Below are positions 31,446 to 42,440 of a stretch of 43,017 nt of DNA, in pieces. The position numbers were made by a program, and so were the translations under genes. Source of the stretch: Chloroflexota bacterium (lineage in GTDB: Bacteria > Chloroflexota > Anaerolineae > 4572-78 > J111); contig BOKF01000067.1 in the NCBI GenBank assembly GCA_016860845.1, positions 1 to 43,017 of the forward strand. Direction: 5' to 3'. The notes beneath the pieces are model-generated. The model saw only the letters and a list, made by a program, of their open reading frames with translations, did no database searches and was not told the origin of the DNA. Numbering within the stretch: position 1 is the stretch's first letter; each line of letters starts with the position of its first letter.

Positions 31446-34118
31446 ATGTCAGATCAAGTTACTTTAACGATAGACGGCGTCGAAGTCGCCGTGCCCAAGG
31501 GGACGCTCATCGTCGAAGCGGCCAAACGCATCGCCAATGAGATTCCCGTATTTTGTTACCATGCCAAGCTGGACCCGGTTGGCATGTGCCGCATGTGCCT
31601 GGTGGAAGTCGGCACCCCGGCGATTGACCCGGCGACCAAACAGCCGCAACTGGACGAAAACGGCAAGCCGGTTATCCGCTTTATGCCCAAGCCGACCACC
31701 GCCTGCACCACCCCGGTTTCCGAGGGCATGGTGGTCAAAGTCAACTCCGAAGCGGCCCTGGCCGACCGCAAGGCCATCCTCGAGTTTTTGTTGACCAGCC
31801 ACCCCCTGGATTGTCCCGTTTGTGACAAAGGCGGCGAGTGTCCCCTGCAAGATTTGACCATTCGCCACGGGCCGGGCAACAGCCGCTTTGACTACGAAGA
31901 CAAGCAGCACTTCCCCAAACGCTACCCGCTGGGCGACCTGATTGTGCTCGATATGGAGCGCTGCATCATCTGCGCGCGCTGTGTCCGCTTCCAGCAGGAA
32001 ATTGCCTACGATCAGGTGCTGGCCATTGAGGAGCGGGGCCGCTACGCTCACATCGTTACCTATTCTAACCCGGGTTTCGATAGCCACTACTCCGGCAATA
32101 CGACCGACATCTGCCCGGTTGGAGCGCTGACCACCCGTGACTTCCGCTTTCAGGCGCGGGCCTGGGAAATGGCTAACGTGCCGAGCATCTGCAATCATTG
32201 CAGTGTTGGCTGCAATACGGTTTTGGGGACGCGCACTGGCGAGATCAAGCGGGTTATGCCCCGCCAGAATGAAGTAGTCAACGAAATCTGGATTTGTGAC
32301 AAGGGCCGCTTTGGGCATCACTTTAACGGCAGTCCCAACCGCCTGACGACACCCCTGGTGCGTAAAAATGGTGAATTGGTTGAAGCCAGTTGGGGGGAAG
32401 CGCTCAGCCTCGTTGCCGAAAAATTTACGGCGATCAAACAGGCGGGCGGTCCCAACGCTTTGGGCGGCCTGGCCGGGGCGCGGCTGTCCAACGAAGACCT
32501 GTACCTGTTCCAGAAATTCTTCCGCCAGGTTATCGGCACCCACAATATTGATCACCGCGTCGGCTTGAGCGCGGCGCTGGAGGATGAAACAGCCTATACC
32601 GTCGGCGTGGGCCTGGGTACGGATTTGGGGCGGGTTGGCAAAGGCACAACGATCCTGGCCATAGGCTGTGATTTGGACGAAGAAGCGCCTATTCTGTACC
32701 TGCGCGTTGCGGCGGCTTCGTGCAAGCGGGGCGCGCATTTGATTAATGCCGGTGGTCGGCGGACCAAGCTCGATGCCCAGGCCCAAACAACGCTGCGCTA
32801 CCGCTACGGTACAGCAGCGCACCTGGCCTTGGGTCTGCTGGCCTCTGTGGTGCGGCAGGGACTCGCCGCCAAAGAATGGATAGAGAGCCGTACGAGCGGC
32901 TTTGCCGATTTGGAAAAAGCGTTGTCAGATTACACGCCCAACTGGGTCGCTAAAATTACCGGCGTTGCCGCCGACGAGATTGAAGCTGCGGCCAAAGCCT
33001 TCGCTGAGGCTGAGAACGGTATCATTTTCTTCGGCCTTGAAGCCGGGAATGATCCGGCCCTGCGTGCGGCCCTGGAGGCATTGGCCTTAGTTACGGGCCA
33101 TGCCGGGAGAGCCAACAACGGGATTATCCCGATCTTACCTCACGCCAACAGCCGGGGCGCGGCGGATATGGGTCTTGTGCCTGACCGCCTGCCGGGTTAC
33201 GTGCCGGTCGAAGCGGGGCAGGCGGGCCTGTCGGCCCGGGAAATGCTGGCCGAAGGTTCGCCGGTCAGGGCGATGCTCATCGCTGCGCTTGATCCGGCAG
33301 TCGAAAGCGACGCTTACCGGGCCGCCCTCGAAAAGCTGGACTTCCTGGTGGTGCAGGAGTTGTTCCTGACCGAAACGGCCAAACTGGCTGATGTCGTTCT
33401 GCCCGCCCGCGGTGCCGCCGAGCGCGATGGCACCTTTACCAATGCCGAGCGCCGGGTGCAGGCCTTTGATCTCGCCGTGCCGGCTCCGGGCGTGGCCTGG
33501 GCCGATTGGCTTATCTTGACCGCCATGGCTGGACAGATGGGCGCGGATTGGCCCTATGCTTCGGCGGATGGGGTGATGGCTGAAATTACCCAGACTGTGC
33601 CGCTGTACGCCGGCATGAAGTTTGAGAATCTGGTCGCGCCGGTGTCGCTGGCCCGCAAAACATCCCATTATATTTACGAGGGCATGAGCTACACCGCCGA
33701 TGTGCGCGAGGGGGTGCAGTGGGCCACGCTGGCTGAAAATGAGTCGGCCAAAGCGCCGCTGCGCTTTGTCGCGCCGAAGGTGGCGGTGGTAGATGAAAAC
33801 GTGGCCCTGACCCTGGTTGCGCCGCGCGTGCTGTACGACGAGGGGCGGCTGTTTGTCGAGGCTGAGCTGATGCGCAGCCATATTGTCCCGCCGCAGATAT
33901 GGGTATCGCGGGCCGACGCGCAAAAAATTGGCCTGGTGAATGGAGACACCCTGACCGTGGCCCAAAATGGGACATCGGTGGCGCTGCCGGTGGTGATCAA
34001 CCGTTCCCTCAGCGAAGGGGTGGTCGTGGTGCCGCGTAATCTGGCCGGACGGCCGGCGGAGAGACTGTTGGGGCCAGGCGAGGTGTTTGGCCCGGTCAGA
34101 GTGAAGAAGGATTTATAG
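31446..34118 (+). CDS. nuoG: NADH-quinone oxidoreductase subunit G
   Basis: This 890-residue iron-sulfur subunit of the NADH module relays electrons from NuoF. The N-terminal [2Fe-2S] domain has CYHAKLDPVGMCRMC. The His/Cys cluster region is HPLDCPVCDKGGECPLQD, and CIICARCVRFQQE and ICPVGAL complete the N4/N5 set. A further CNHCSVGCN with a later Cys is the site of cluster N7, found in only some bacteria. The rest is a molybdopterin-oxidoreductase-like domain that in this subunit normally carries no Mo. The longer frame from 31392 would include the repeat and lacks a start signal; ATG 31446 is typical (MSDQVTLTIDG). It is followed by nuoH after two bases. Confidence 0.93.
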   Translation: MSDQVTLTIDGVEVAVPKGTLIVEAAKRIANEIPVFCYHAKLDPVGMCRMCLVEVGTPAIDPATKQPQLDENGKPVIRFMPKPTTACTTPVSEGMVVKVNSEAALADRKAILEFLLTSHPLDCPVCDKGGECPLQDLTIRHGPGNSRFDYEDKQHFPKRYPLGDLIVLDMERCIICARCVRFQQEIAYDQVLAIEERGRYAHIVTYSNPGFDSHYSGNTTDICPVGALTTRDFRFQARAWEMANVPSICNHCSVGCNTVLGTRTGEIKRVMPRQNEVVNEIWICDKGRFGHHFNGSPNRLTTPLVRKNGELVEASWGEALSLVAEKFTAIKQAGGPNALGGLAGARLSNEDLYLFQKFFRQVIGTHNIDHRVGLSAALEDETAYTVGVGLGTDLGRVGKGTTILAIGCDLDEEAPILYLRVAAASCKRGAHLINAGGRRTKLDAQAQTTLRYRYGTAAHLALGLLASVVRQGLAAKEWIESRTSGFADLEKALSDYTPNWVAKITGVAADEIEAAAKAFAEAENGIIFFGLEAGNDPALRAALEALALVTGHAGRANNGIIPILPHANSRGAADMGLVPDRLPGYVPVEAGQAGLSAREMLAEGSPVRAMLIAALDPAVESDAYRAALEKLDFLVVQELFLTETAKLADVVLPARGAAERDGTFTNAERRVQAFDLAVPAPGVAWADWLILTAMAGQMGADWPYASADGVMAEITQTVPLYAGMKFENLVAPVSLARKTSHYIYEGMSYTADVREGVQWATLAENESAKAPLRFVAPKVAVVDENVALTLVAPRVLYDEGRLFVEAELMRSHIVPPQIWVSRADAQKIGLVNGDTLTVAQNGTSVALPVVINRSLSEGVVVVPRNLAGRPAERLLGPGEVFGPVRVKKDL

Positions 34119-34120
34119 CT

Positions 34121-35203
34121 ATGGACGTGCAGACGATAGTCCAGTATGCCGTAATTATTATCCAGGGCTTGATTATTGCCACCGTGCTGATGTTAGGGTT
34201 TGGCGGGTTGACGGTTGTCGAGCGCAAGCTGGTCGGGCGCTTTACCCTGCGCTACGGCCCTAACCGGGTAGGCAAATACGGCTCGCTGCAAATCCTGGCC
34301 GACATGCTCAAGATGTTCTTCAAGGAAGAAGTCATTCCCGGCCACGTGGATCGGGTGGTTTATCTGATGGCCCCGGCGCTGTCCCTGGTGCCGGCGTTGA
34401 TCGCCTTTGCTGTTGTGCCGATTGCCAACGAGCCGATTGTACTGCCGTTTCAGATTTTTGGAGCGACCGTCACCATCAATCCCTGGATTTCCAATATCAA
34501 CGTCGGCATTCTCTACCTGCTGGCGGTGGGCAGCCTGGGGACATACGGAGTCATTCTGGGCGGCTGGTCGAGCAATAATAAGTATTCATTGCTGGGCGGG
34601 CTGCGGACCAGCGCCCAGATGCTCAGCTACGAGCTGCCGATGGGCGTGGCCCTGTTGAGCGTTATCCTCTTTGCCGGGACGCTGAATTTAAACGAGATGG
34701 TCAGGCAGCAGGACTGCTTTTTTGGCGTGGGCTGCTCGCTCGGCTGGGGCTGGTTTATTTTTGCCCCCACCCTGACCCTTTCTTTCATTATCTTTTTTAT
34801 CAGCGCCCTGGCTGAGGCGGGGCGGGCGCCCTTTGACCTGCCCGAAACCGAGAATGAGCTGATCGGTGGGTTTGCCACCGAGTATGGCGCGATGAAATTT
34901 GGCCTCTTTTTCGGGGCTGAGTACGTCCACATGATTATCATTAGCTGCATTGTGACCACCATTTTCCTGGGCGGCTGGCAGGGACCTTTGGCCATGCAGT
35001 TTCCTATCTTGCAGCCAATCTATTTCCTGCTCAAAGTGGCGGTGATGATTTTTATGTTCATCTGGATTCGGGCCAGCATCCCCCGCGTACGCTTTGACAA
35101 GATGATGCGCTTTTGCTGGAAGTTTCTCCTGCCGTTAGGCATGGTCAACCTGGCCGTCACCGCCTTGATTGTGGCCTTTATAAAGTTTGGCTCACCTTTT
35201 TAG
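34121..35203 (+). CDS. nuoH: NADH-quinone oxidoreductase subunit H
   Basis: This 360-residue membrane subunit forms much of the quinone tunnel and the first half-channel for protons. It has about eight TM helices. The conserved ERKLVGRFTLRYGPNRVG loop (after helix 1), LAEAGRAPFDLPETENELIGG and the final RASIPRVRFDKMM are diagnostic; the Glu/Arg residues in these loops line the quinone site. It starts two bases after nuoG and lies before the ACACAGAG repeat. Length and motifs agree with the family. Confidence 0.95.
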   Translation: MDVQTIVQYAVIIIQGLIIATVLMLGFGGLTVVERKLVGRFTLRYGPNRVGKYGSLQILADMLKMFFKEEVIPGHVDRVVYLMAPALSLVPALIAFAVVPIANEPIVLPFQIFGATVTINPWISNINVGILYLLAVGSLGTYGVILGGWSSNNKYSLLGGLRTSAQMLSYELPMGVALLSVILFAGTLNLNEMVRQQDCFFGVGCSLGWGWFIFAPTLTLSFIIFFISALAEAGRAPFDLPETENELIGGFATEYGAMKFGLFFGAEYVHMIIISCIVTTIFLGGWQGPLAMQFPILQPIYFLLKVAVMIFMFIWIRASIPRVRFDKMMRFCWKFLLPLGMVNLAVTALIVAFIKFGSPF

Positions 35204-35250
35204 AATAGTACGTGAACAACTGGATTCTTGCATATTGAGTAAGAAAATTT

Positions 35251-35339
35251 ACACAGAGCTACGCAGAGAAGAGATGGAGATTCGCGGAGGAATAAGATCT
35301 CTCCGTGTATCTTTGCGAGTCCTCTGTGAAGCTCTGTGT
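35251..35339. repeat. ACACAGAG-type palindromic element between nuoH and nuoI
   Basis: ACACAGAGCT (35251-35260) pairs perfectly with AGCTCTGTGT (35330-35339). Between them are further degenerate words (GCAGAGAAGAG, CGCGGAGG, CTCTCCGTG, CCTCTGTG). It is a well-known style of dispersed bacterial repeat. Confidence 0.75.
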
Positions 35340-35379
35340 TCCTGTTTGGTTCCGGCTTGCCCGGGTTAGGAAGAAGCCT

Positions 35380-35904
35380 ATGATTAACGAAGTCAAAGAA
35401 GTTGTCGGTGGCTCCGTGGAACTGGCTAAGGCCATGGGCGTTACCCTTAAATATTTTTTCAAAAAACCGGTCACTAATCAGTTCCCGGACGAGCCGGTAG
35501 CGGTCTATCCGCGCTTTCGGGGCCGGCATGTGTTGAAGCGGTATGAGAATGGCCTGGAGCGCTGCATCGGCTGCGCCCTGTGCGCGGCGGCCTGCCCCAC
35601 CGATTGTATCTACGTCGAAGCGGCGGAGAACACGGACGAAGACCGCCGTTCGCCGGGAGAGCGCTACGCCAAAACCTACGACATCAATATGCTCCGCTGT
35701 ATTTTCTGCGGCTACTGCGCCGAAGCCTGCCCGACCGAAGCGATTGTGCTGGAGCATGATTTTGCCCTGGCCGAATACAATCGTTGGGATGCGATTTATA
35801 CCAAAGAACGGCTGCTGGAACCTCACGATCCGCCGCATGTGGTCGTCCGCAGTGACGAAGTGTTTGTTGACACCCCATCGTGGGGAGGGACTAAAAAGCG
35901 GTAA
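35380..35904 (+). CDS. nuoI: NADH-quinone oxidoreductase subunit I
   Basis: This 174-residue subunit carries clusters N6a and N6b, which link the chain from NuoG to NuoB. Two classic ferredoxin motifs are seen: [16 protein letters not shown] and [16 protein letters not shown], with all eight ligands present. A membrane-associated N-terminal helix and the YKEXXL-type C-terminal arm fit the family. The first possible codon at 35305 lies in the ACACAGAG repeat region; ATG 35380 is preceded by AGGAAGA. nuoJ begins two bases downstream. Confidence 0.95.
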   Translation: MINEVKEVVGGSVELAKAMGVTLKYFFKKPVTNQFPDEPVAVYPRFRGRHVLKRYENGLERCIGCALCAAACPTDCIYVEAAENTDEDRRSPGERYAKTYDINMLRCIFCGYCAEACPTEAIVLEHDFALAEYNRWDAIYTKERLLEPHDPPHVVVRSDEVFVDTPSWGGTKKR

Positions 35905-35906
35905 TT

Positions 35907-36452
35907 ATGTTTGAACAAATACTCTTTCTCATTTTGGCGATTGTGGCGGTTGGCGCTGCCCTGGGTGTTATCTTTAATAAGAACCTGGTCCACAGCGCCC
36001 TGTCGCTGCTGCTCAACTTTTGCACGCTGGCCGTGTTCTACGTGATGCTCAATGCCCAATTTCTGGGCGTGGTGCAGGTTCTGGTCTATGCCGGGGCGAT
36101 TGTTGTCCTTTTCCTGTTCGTGGTTATGCTCCTGGGGGCGGAACTGGGTGAAAAAGTCGTTACCTGGCTGACGCTGCGCAACATTATTTTCGTCGGGTTG
36201 AGCCTGGTCCTGCTGACCTTTGTCGGCACGGCTGTTTTTGAGAATTTTATCGGCGGGGAAAAGGGTAACTTTACCCCGGAAGCGGCGCAGCAGTTTGGCC
36301 AGGTGCAGTTGGTCGGGTCCGTCCTGTTCACGGATTACGTTCTGTCCTTCCAACTGGTTGGGGTGCTGCTGTCGGTGGGCGTGCTGGGGGTGATCTGGCT
36401 GGCGCAGCATTTTGAGCCAAGTAAAATAATGAGGAGAAACCTCAATGACTGA
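35907..36452 (+). CDS. nuoJ: NADH-quinone oxidoreductase subunit J
   Basis: This 181-residue membrane subunit, with about five TM helices, takes part in coupling quinone reduction to proton pumping through a flexible helix 3. The conserved VLVYAGAIVVLFLFVVMLLG stretch, with its pi-bulge Tyr/Gly region, is clear. The start follows GGTAATT, a weak site, but nuoI ends two bases earlier, so coupling is likely. It overlaps nuoK by 8 bp, and both form part of the central membrane arm. Confidence 0.93.
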   Translation: MFEQILFLILAIVAVGAALGVIFNKNLVHSALSLLLNFCTLAVFYVMLNAQFLGVVQVLVYAGAIVVLFLFVVMLLGAELGEKVVTWLTLRNIIFVGLSLVLLTFVGTAVFENFIGGEKGNFTPEAAQQFGQVQLVGSVLFTDYVLSFQLVGVLLSVGVLGVIWLAQHFEPSKIMRRNLND

Positions 36453-36756
36453 CGCGGTTCCGGTGCAGTGGTATTTGCTGTTAGGCGCCATCCTGTTTGC
36501 CATCGGCGCGGGGGGCGTGTTGATCCGGCAAAATGTCATCGTCATCCTGATGTGCGTTGAAATGATGATGAACGCAGTCAACCTGACTTTTCTGGCCTTC
36601 TCCCGCTATCTCGACTCGGCTACCGGCCAAATTTTTGTATTCATGATCATGGCCGTCGCCGCCGTCGAGGTCGCTATCGGGCTGGCGCTGCTGGTTGAAC
36701 TCAATCGCCACAAAACAGCCGTCAATGTGGACGAAATAAACTCGCTAAAAGGGTAA
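36445..36756 (+). CDS. nuoK: NADH-quinone oxidoreductase subunit K
   Basis: This 103-residue antiporter-like small subunit has three TM helices and is related to MrpC. It has the conserved acidic residue in LMCVEMMMNAVNL and a second Glu in VAAVEVAIGLALLV, both part of the proton path. It overlaps the end of nuoJ and has GAGGAG upstream. A CAGTAGA-type palindrome fills the 89-bp gap to nuoL. Confidence 0.95.
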   Translation: MTDAVPVQWYLLLGAILFAIGAGGVLIRQNVIVILMCVEMMMNAVNLTFLAFSRYLDSATGQIFVFMIMAVAAVEVAIGLALLVELNRHKTAVNVDEINSLKG

Positions 36757-36759
36757 GCA

Positions 36760-36830
36760 GGTAGACAGTAGACGGTAGACGGTAGTCAGGGAAATATCCC
36801 TGTTTACTGTCTACTGACTACCGTCTACCT
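36760..36830. repeat. CAGTAGA/CGGTAGA palindrome between nuoK and nuoL
   Basis: GTAGACGGTAGTCAG (36775-36789) pairs perfectly with CTGACTACCGTCTAC (36814-36828), with an inner CAGGGA/TCCCTG stem. It uses the same word family as the element at 6953-7017, about 30 kb away. Confidence 0.8.
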
Positions 36831-36845
36831 CTTCGAGGGTAGTCT

Positions 36846-38858
<2,013 letters not shown>

Positions 38859-38872
38859 ATTTGGAGCATTCA

Positions 38873-40351
38873 ATGACTCTCTCTTTTTTACTCATCATCC
38901 CTCTCGTCGGCGCGGTGCTGGTGGCGTTGATTCCCCGCGACCGTGAGGAGTTGAGCAAGTGGCTGGCGCTGGCGGTGTCGCTGGTTAACCTGCTGGTGTC
39001 GCTGCCGCTGTATTTCGGTTTTGAAGCCAGGGCCGGCTACCAATTTGAGGAATTTGCGGCCTGGATTCCCTCGCTTAACATCAACTACCACCTCGGCATT
39101 GACGGTCTGAGCCTCTTCCTGGTTTTGTTGACCACCTTCCTGTCTGTTGTCGCCATTCTCAGTTCCTGGACGGCAATTACCACCCAGCTTAAAGAGTACA
39201 TGGCTTTGATGCTGGTGTTGGAAACGGCCATGCTGGGCGTCTTTATGTCGCTGGACCTGTTCCTCTTTTACCTCTTCTGGGAAGCCAGCCTGATCCCGAT
39301 GGCTTTGCTGATTGGACAGTGGGGCGGCGAGCGGCGGATCTATGCCTCGCTCAAATTCATCATTTACACGATGGCCGGGAGCGCCTTGATGTTGGTGGCC
39401 GCCCTGGTTTTGTATTTCTGGGCCGAGCCGAATACTTCGGACGTGCCGACGCTGGTGGCGAACGCGAACCTGCCGGCCACCTTGCAAGTGTGGCTCTTTA
39501 TAGCCTTTGCCCTGGCCTTTGCCGTCAAAACGCCCCTGTTTCCCTTCCATACCTGGCTGCCTGCCGCTCACGTCGAAGCGCCGACGGCCGGTTCGATCAT
39601 CCTGGCCGGGGTGCTGCTCAAAATGGGGACGTATGGCTTTCTGCGCTTCGCCATTCCGCTTTTCCCCGCTGCCGTGCCGTTCTGGACGCCGCTCATGGTC
39701 GGTCTGGCTGTCATTGGCATTTTGTACGGGGCGCTGGTGGCGCTGATGCAGGAGGATGTCAAGAGTCTGGTGGCCTATTCCTCGGTGGCGCACATGGGTT
39801 ACATTGTTCTGGGTATCTTCAGCGGCGGCCAGCAGGGTCTGAGCGGGGCGGTGTTGCAGATGATCAATCACGGCCTCAGCACCGGCATGCTCTTTTTTAT
39901 GGTCGGCGTCCTGTACGAACAGCGCCACACCCGCCTTTTCAAAGAATATGGCGGCATCTGGGTTAAAGCGCCAATCTTCGGCGTCTTCTTTTTACTGGCC
40001 GTTTTTTCGTCGGTAGGACTGCCGGGACTGAACGGCTTTGTCGGCGAATTTGTAATCCTGCTGGGGACCTTCAGGGTCAATTGGGTGGCTGCCACGTTAG
40101 GAACCATCGGCATTGTGCTGGCGGCCTGGTACTTGCTGACTGCGGTCCGCCGGATGATGTTTGGCCCGTTCAACCCGGCCAACGACCAGCTCAAAGATAT
40201 GAATCCGCGAGAAATTGTGATTGCCCTGGCCCTGGTCATCTTTTTCTTTGTGATTGGCCTGTACCCCAATCTGCTGTTCGATAAAATCAATCCGGCCACC
40301 GCCGAATTAGCGACGACGATCAATGCCACACCGCTCCTGGCCGAGCGGTAA
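38873..40351 (+). CDS. nuoM: NADH-quinone oxidoreductase subunit M
   Basis: This 492-residue antiporter-like membrane subunit is one of three that pump protons. The conserved Glu in FYLFWEASLIPMALLIGQWGG and the block FAVKTPLFPFHTWLPAAHVEAPTAGSIILA identify it, and about 14 TM helices are present. I prefer the ATG at 38873, with TTTGGAG at the right distance, over the ATG at 38855 that overlaps the nuoL stop and would add six residues. A 137-bp gap holding a GATAGAAGATAG palindrome separates it from nuoN. Confidence 0.94.
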   Translation: MTLSFLLIIPLVGAVLVALIPRDREELSKWLALAVSLVNLLVSLPLYFGFEARAGYQFEEFAAWIPSLNINYHLGIDGLSLFLVLLTTFLSVVAILSSWTAITTQLKEYMALMLVLETAMLGVFMSLDLFLFYLFWEASLIPMALLIGQWGGERRIYASLKFIIYTMAGSALMLVAALVLYFWAEPNTSDVPTLVANANLPATLQVWLFIAFALAFAVKTPLFPFHTWLPAAHVEAPTAGSIILAGVLLKMGTYGFLRFAIPLFPAAVPFWTPLMVGLAVIGILYGALVALMQEDVKSLVAYSSVAHMGYIVLGIFSGGQQGLSGAVLQMINHGLSTGMLFFMVGVLYEQRHTRLFKEYGGIWVKAPIFGVFFLLAVFSSVGLPGLNGFVGEFVILLGTFRVNWVAATLGTIGIVLAAWYLLTAVRRMMFGPFNPANDQLKDMNPREIVIALALVIFFFVIGLYPNLLFDKINPATAELATTINATPLLAER

Positions 40352-40357
40352 AACAGA

Positions 40358-40475
40358 GGGTAGAAGATAGAGAATAGAGGATAGAAGATAGCAGGTAAAA
40401 GATAGAAATTTTGATGAGTCCGTCTGCCATCTACTATCTGCTATACACTATCCACCATCTTCTATCTTCTATCTT
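40358..40475. repeat. GATAGAAGATAG palindromic array between nuoM and nuoN
   Basis: Left words such as TAGAAGATAGAGAATAGAGG (about 40358-40406) are followed by the reverse complement (CTATC, TTCTATC and similar, about 40430-40475). It is the same word family that encodes the M1 lipoprotein signal peptide at 26318-26390. Confidence 0.8.
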
Positions 40476-40488
40476 GTAGGGAGAAGGT

Positions 40489-41952
40489 ATGCCAATAGAA
40501 TTTCCAACCTTGAATTTTGCCGCGTTAGCGCCGATACTAACGGTTCTCGGTACGGCGGCGCTGGTGATGATCTGCGATCTGATCTTTAAGGACAAGCGGT
40601 TCCTGGGCTATTTGAGTTTGTTTGGATTGATTATTGCCGCTGCGCCCTGCTTTTTGATGCTGATGGAAGCGCCGCCTGCCCCTTCATTCCAAAATATGGC
40701 GGTCAGCGATGGCTACTCGCTGGTGCTTGACCTGATTTTTATCGTCACTGCCGCTCTGTCGGTGCTGGTTTCTCTCAGTTATCTCGATCACAAGAACATG
40801 CAGCGCGGCGAGTATTACGCCCTGCTGCTCTTTGCCACCAGCGGTATGATGTTGATGGGCGCGGCCACCGATTTGATCATCGTCTTTATGGGGCTGGAAG
40901 TCATGTCCATCGCCCTCTACATTTTGGCCGCTTTCAACCGGCGGCAGCTTGCCTCCGGTGAGGCCGGGATGAAATACTTCGTGCTCGGCGCTTTTGCCTC
41001 GGCCTTTTTTCTCTACGGCGCGGCTATGCTCTACGGCGCGACCGGCACGACCAATCTCCAGGCCATGGGTGCCTGGTTTTCGCCGGAGCGAGGGAATCTA
41101 CGGGATCCCCTGGCCCTGGTTGGCCTGGGGCTGCTCCTGGTCGGTTTTTCCTTCAAAGTGGCTGCGGTGCCCTTCCAATGGTGGACGCCCGATGTCTACC
41201 ACGGCGCGCCGACGTCGGTGACGGCTTTTATGTCGGTCGGGGCTAAAGCGGCCGGCTTTGCCGCCCTGATCCGGGTGCTGATGGTCTCTTTTAGCAACGC
41301 CTTTACCCTGGACTGGCAAATCGCCGTCGCTGCGCTGGCCTTCATTACCATGACCGGCGGTAATATCGCGGCCCTGGCCCAGAAAGATGTCAAACGTATG
41401 CTGGCTTACTCCAGTATTGCCCATGCCGGATACATTCTGGTGGGGGTAGCGGCGGGTAATACGGCGGGCGTGACCGGGGTCCTCTTTTACCTGATGGCCT
41501 ACGCCTTTATGAACATCGGCGCATTTGCGGTGATCACGGTATTGGAACAGCGCAACGCCATCGGCACGGGCTTTGGCGATTATGCCGGGCTGGGCATGCG
41601 CAAACCCCTGCTGGCCCTGGCCATGACCTTCTTCATGTTTTCGCTGACCGGCATTCCCCCCTTTGTCGGCTTTTGGGGCAAATTGTATGTCTTTGGGGCA
41701 GCGGTGCAGGCTAATTTGAGCTGGTTGGCGGTGGCCGGGATGATCAACAGCGCTATCTCGGCTTTCTATTATTTGGCGGTGGTGGTGCAAATGTACATGC
41801 GCTCCGCACCCGCCGACAGCGGGGAAGCGGTTCCGCTCCACTTAAATGGCCCTGTGACCGTTACCCTGGCTCTGGCCGCGCTTGTGACCATAGTTTTGGG
41901 CATCTGGCCCACGCCCCTGGTCAATTTGACGGCTTTAGGATTATTTGGCTAG
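40489..41952 (+). CDS. nuoN: NADH-quinone oxidoreductase subunit N
   Basis: This 487-residue antiporter-like subunit is the last gene of the operon. It has the conserved Glu in FMGLEVMSIALYIL, the VAAVPFQWWTPDVYHGAPTSVTAF block and the LAYSSIAHAGYIL helix. About 14 TM helices are present, as expected. A strong AGGGAGAAGG site lies six bases before the start, just outside the GATAGAAGATAG repeat. No obvious terminator follows; the next promoter, for the STAS gene, is about 70 bp downstream. Confidence 0.95.
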   Translation: MPIEFPTLNFAALAPILTVLGTAALVMICDLIFKDKRFLGYLSLFGLIIAAAPCFLMLMEAPPAPSFQNMAVSDGYSLVLDLIFIVTAALSVLVSLSYLDHKNMQRGEYYALLLFATSGMMLMGAATDLIIVFMGLEVMSIALYILAAFNRRQLASGEAGMKYFVLGAFASAFFLYGAAMLYGATGTTNLQAMGAWFSPERGNLRDPLALVGLGLLLVGFSFKVAAVPFQWWTPDVYHGAPTSVTAFMSVGAKAAGFAALIRVLMVSFSNAFTLDWQIAVAALAFITMTGGNIAALAQKDVKRMLAYSSIAHAGYILVGVAAGNTAGVTGVLFYLMAYAFMNIGAFAVITVLEQRNAIGTGFGDYAGLGMRKPLLALAMTFFMFSLTGIPPFVGFWGKLYVFGAAVQANLSWLAVAGMINSAISAFYYLAVVVQMYMRSAPADSGEAVPLHLNGPVTVTLALAALVTIVLGIWPTPLVNLTALGLFG

Positions 41953-42015
41953 CCTTAAATCAAGTTGAATAAACTAAAAAGCCTAGTTTGACATGTAGCC
42001 CGTTATCAAAATCTG

Positions 42016-42024
42016 TGCTATTAT
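42016..42024 (+). promoter_or_regulatory. Extended -10 promoter of the STAS gene
   Basis: TGCTATTAT fits the extended -10 form seen at several genes here. A TTGACA at 41988-41993 is 25 bp upstream, too far to serve as -35. Transcription would begin near 42031. Confidence 0.45.
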
Positions 42025-42030
42025 AGGAGC

Positions 42031-42060
42031 ATGGACCTCAGTTACAGGCGGAAACAATGA
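42031..42060 (+). other. Possible nine-codon leader reading frame before the STAS gene
   Basis: ATG at 42031 opens a nine-codon frame (MDLSYRRKQ) whose TGA overlaps the STAS start codon as ATGA. The first base is near the predicted transcription start. It could allow translational coupling, but may be chance. Confidence 0.25.
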
Positions 42061-42395
42061 GCAAGCTGTCCACAGAATTAACGCGTCAGCCCGATGCCTG
42101 GATTCTGAAGCTAAATGGCCATGTCAACTCAAGCACAGCCCACCTGATGTGGTCTACTGATGGCAGTACCTCCCTCTTAAAAGAGATGACGCGGGCTCGG
42201 GTCGAAAAGCTTTTATTTGACATGACTAACGTCGAGTCTATCGACTCCCATGGCTTAAGAGTTTTGTTAAACGCTCACAAAGATTTCTCCACCGAAAATA
42301 TTCAGATTACCTTACAAAATCCCAATCCTCACCTCAAACGATTGCTCAGAATCATGCAGTTTGACCGAGTCTTTGTGGTCGAGTCAAGTGATTGA
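42057..42395 (+). CDS. STAS-domain protein (anti-sigma factor antagonist-like)
   Basis: This 112-residue cytoplasmic protein is a single STAS domain, like SpoIIAA/RsbV proteins that bind an anti-sigma factor when their Ser is unphosphorylated. The core LLFDMTNVESIDSHGLRVLLN contains the DSxGL motif with the usual phospho-acceptor Ser. No partner kinase or sigma factor lies nearby. It starts at an ATG that overlaps a nine-codon leader frame, with a poor GGCGGAA site. It is followed within 50 bp by a receiver-domain protein, so the two may form one signalling unit. The STAS call is good; a role in sigma control is inferred. Confidence 0.85.
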   Translation: MSKLSTELTRQPDAWILKLNGHVNSSTAHLMWSTDGSTSLLKEMTRARVEKLLFDMTNVESIDSHGLRVLLNAHKDFSTENIQITLQNPNPHLKRLLRIMQFDRVFVVESSD

Positions 42396-42440
42396 ACTCC
42401 TGACGACGCAGGTGATTTAGTAGACGCAAAAGGTTTGCTA

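Noticed and set aside
31464..32822. 452-codon minus-strand open frame within nuoG
   Set aside because: It overlaps strongly conserved nuoG sequence entirely; it is a GC-driven shadow frame.
38888..39928. 346-codon minus-strand open frame within nuoM
   Set aside because: His/Gln/Arg-rich composition typical of antisense to membrane-protein genes, and no start signal.
41988..42024. TTGACA at 41988 as the -35 of the STAS promoter
   Set aside because: The 25-bp spacing to TATTAT is too long; the extended -10 alone is more likely.
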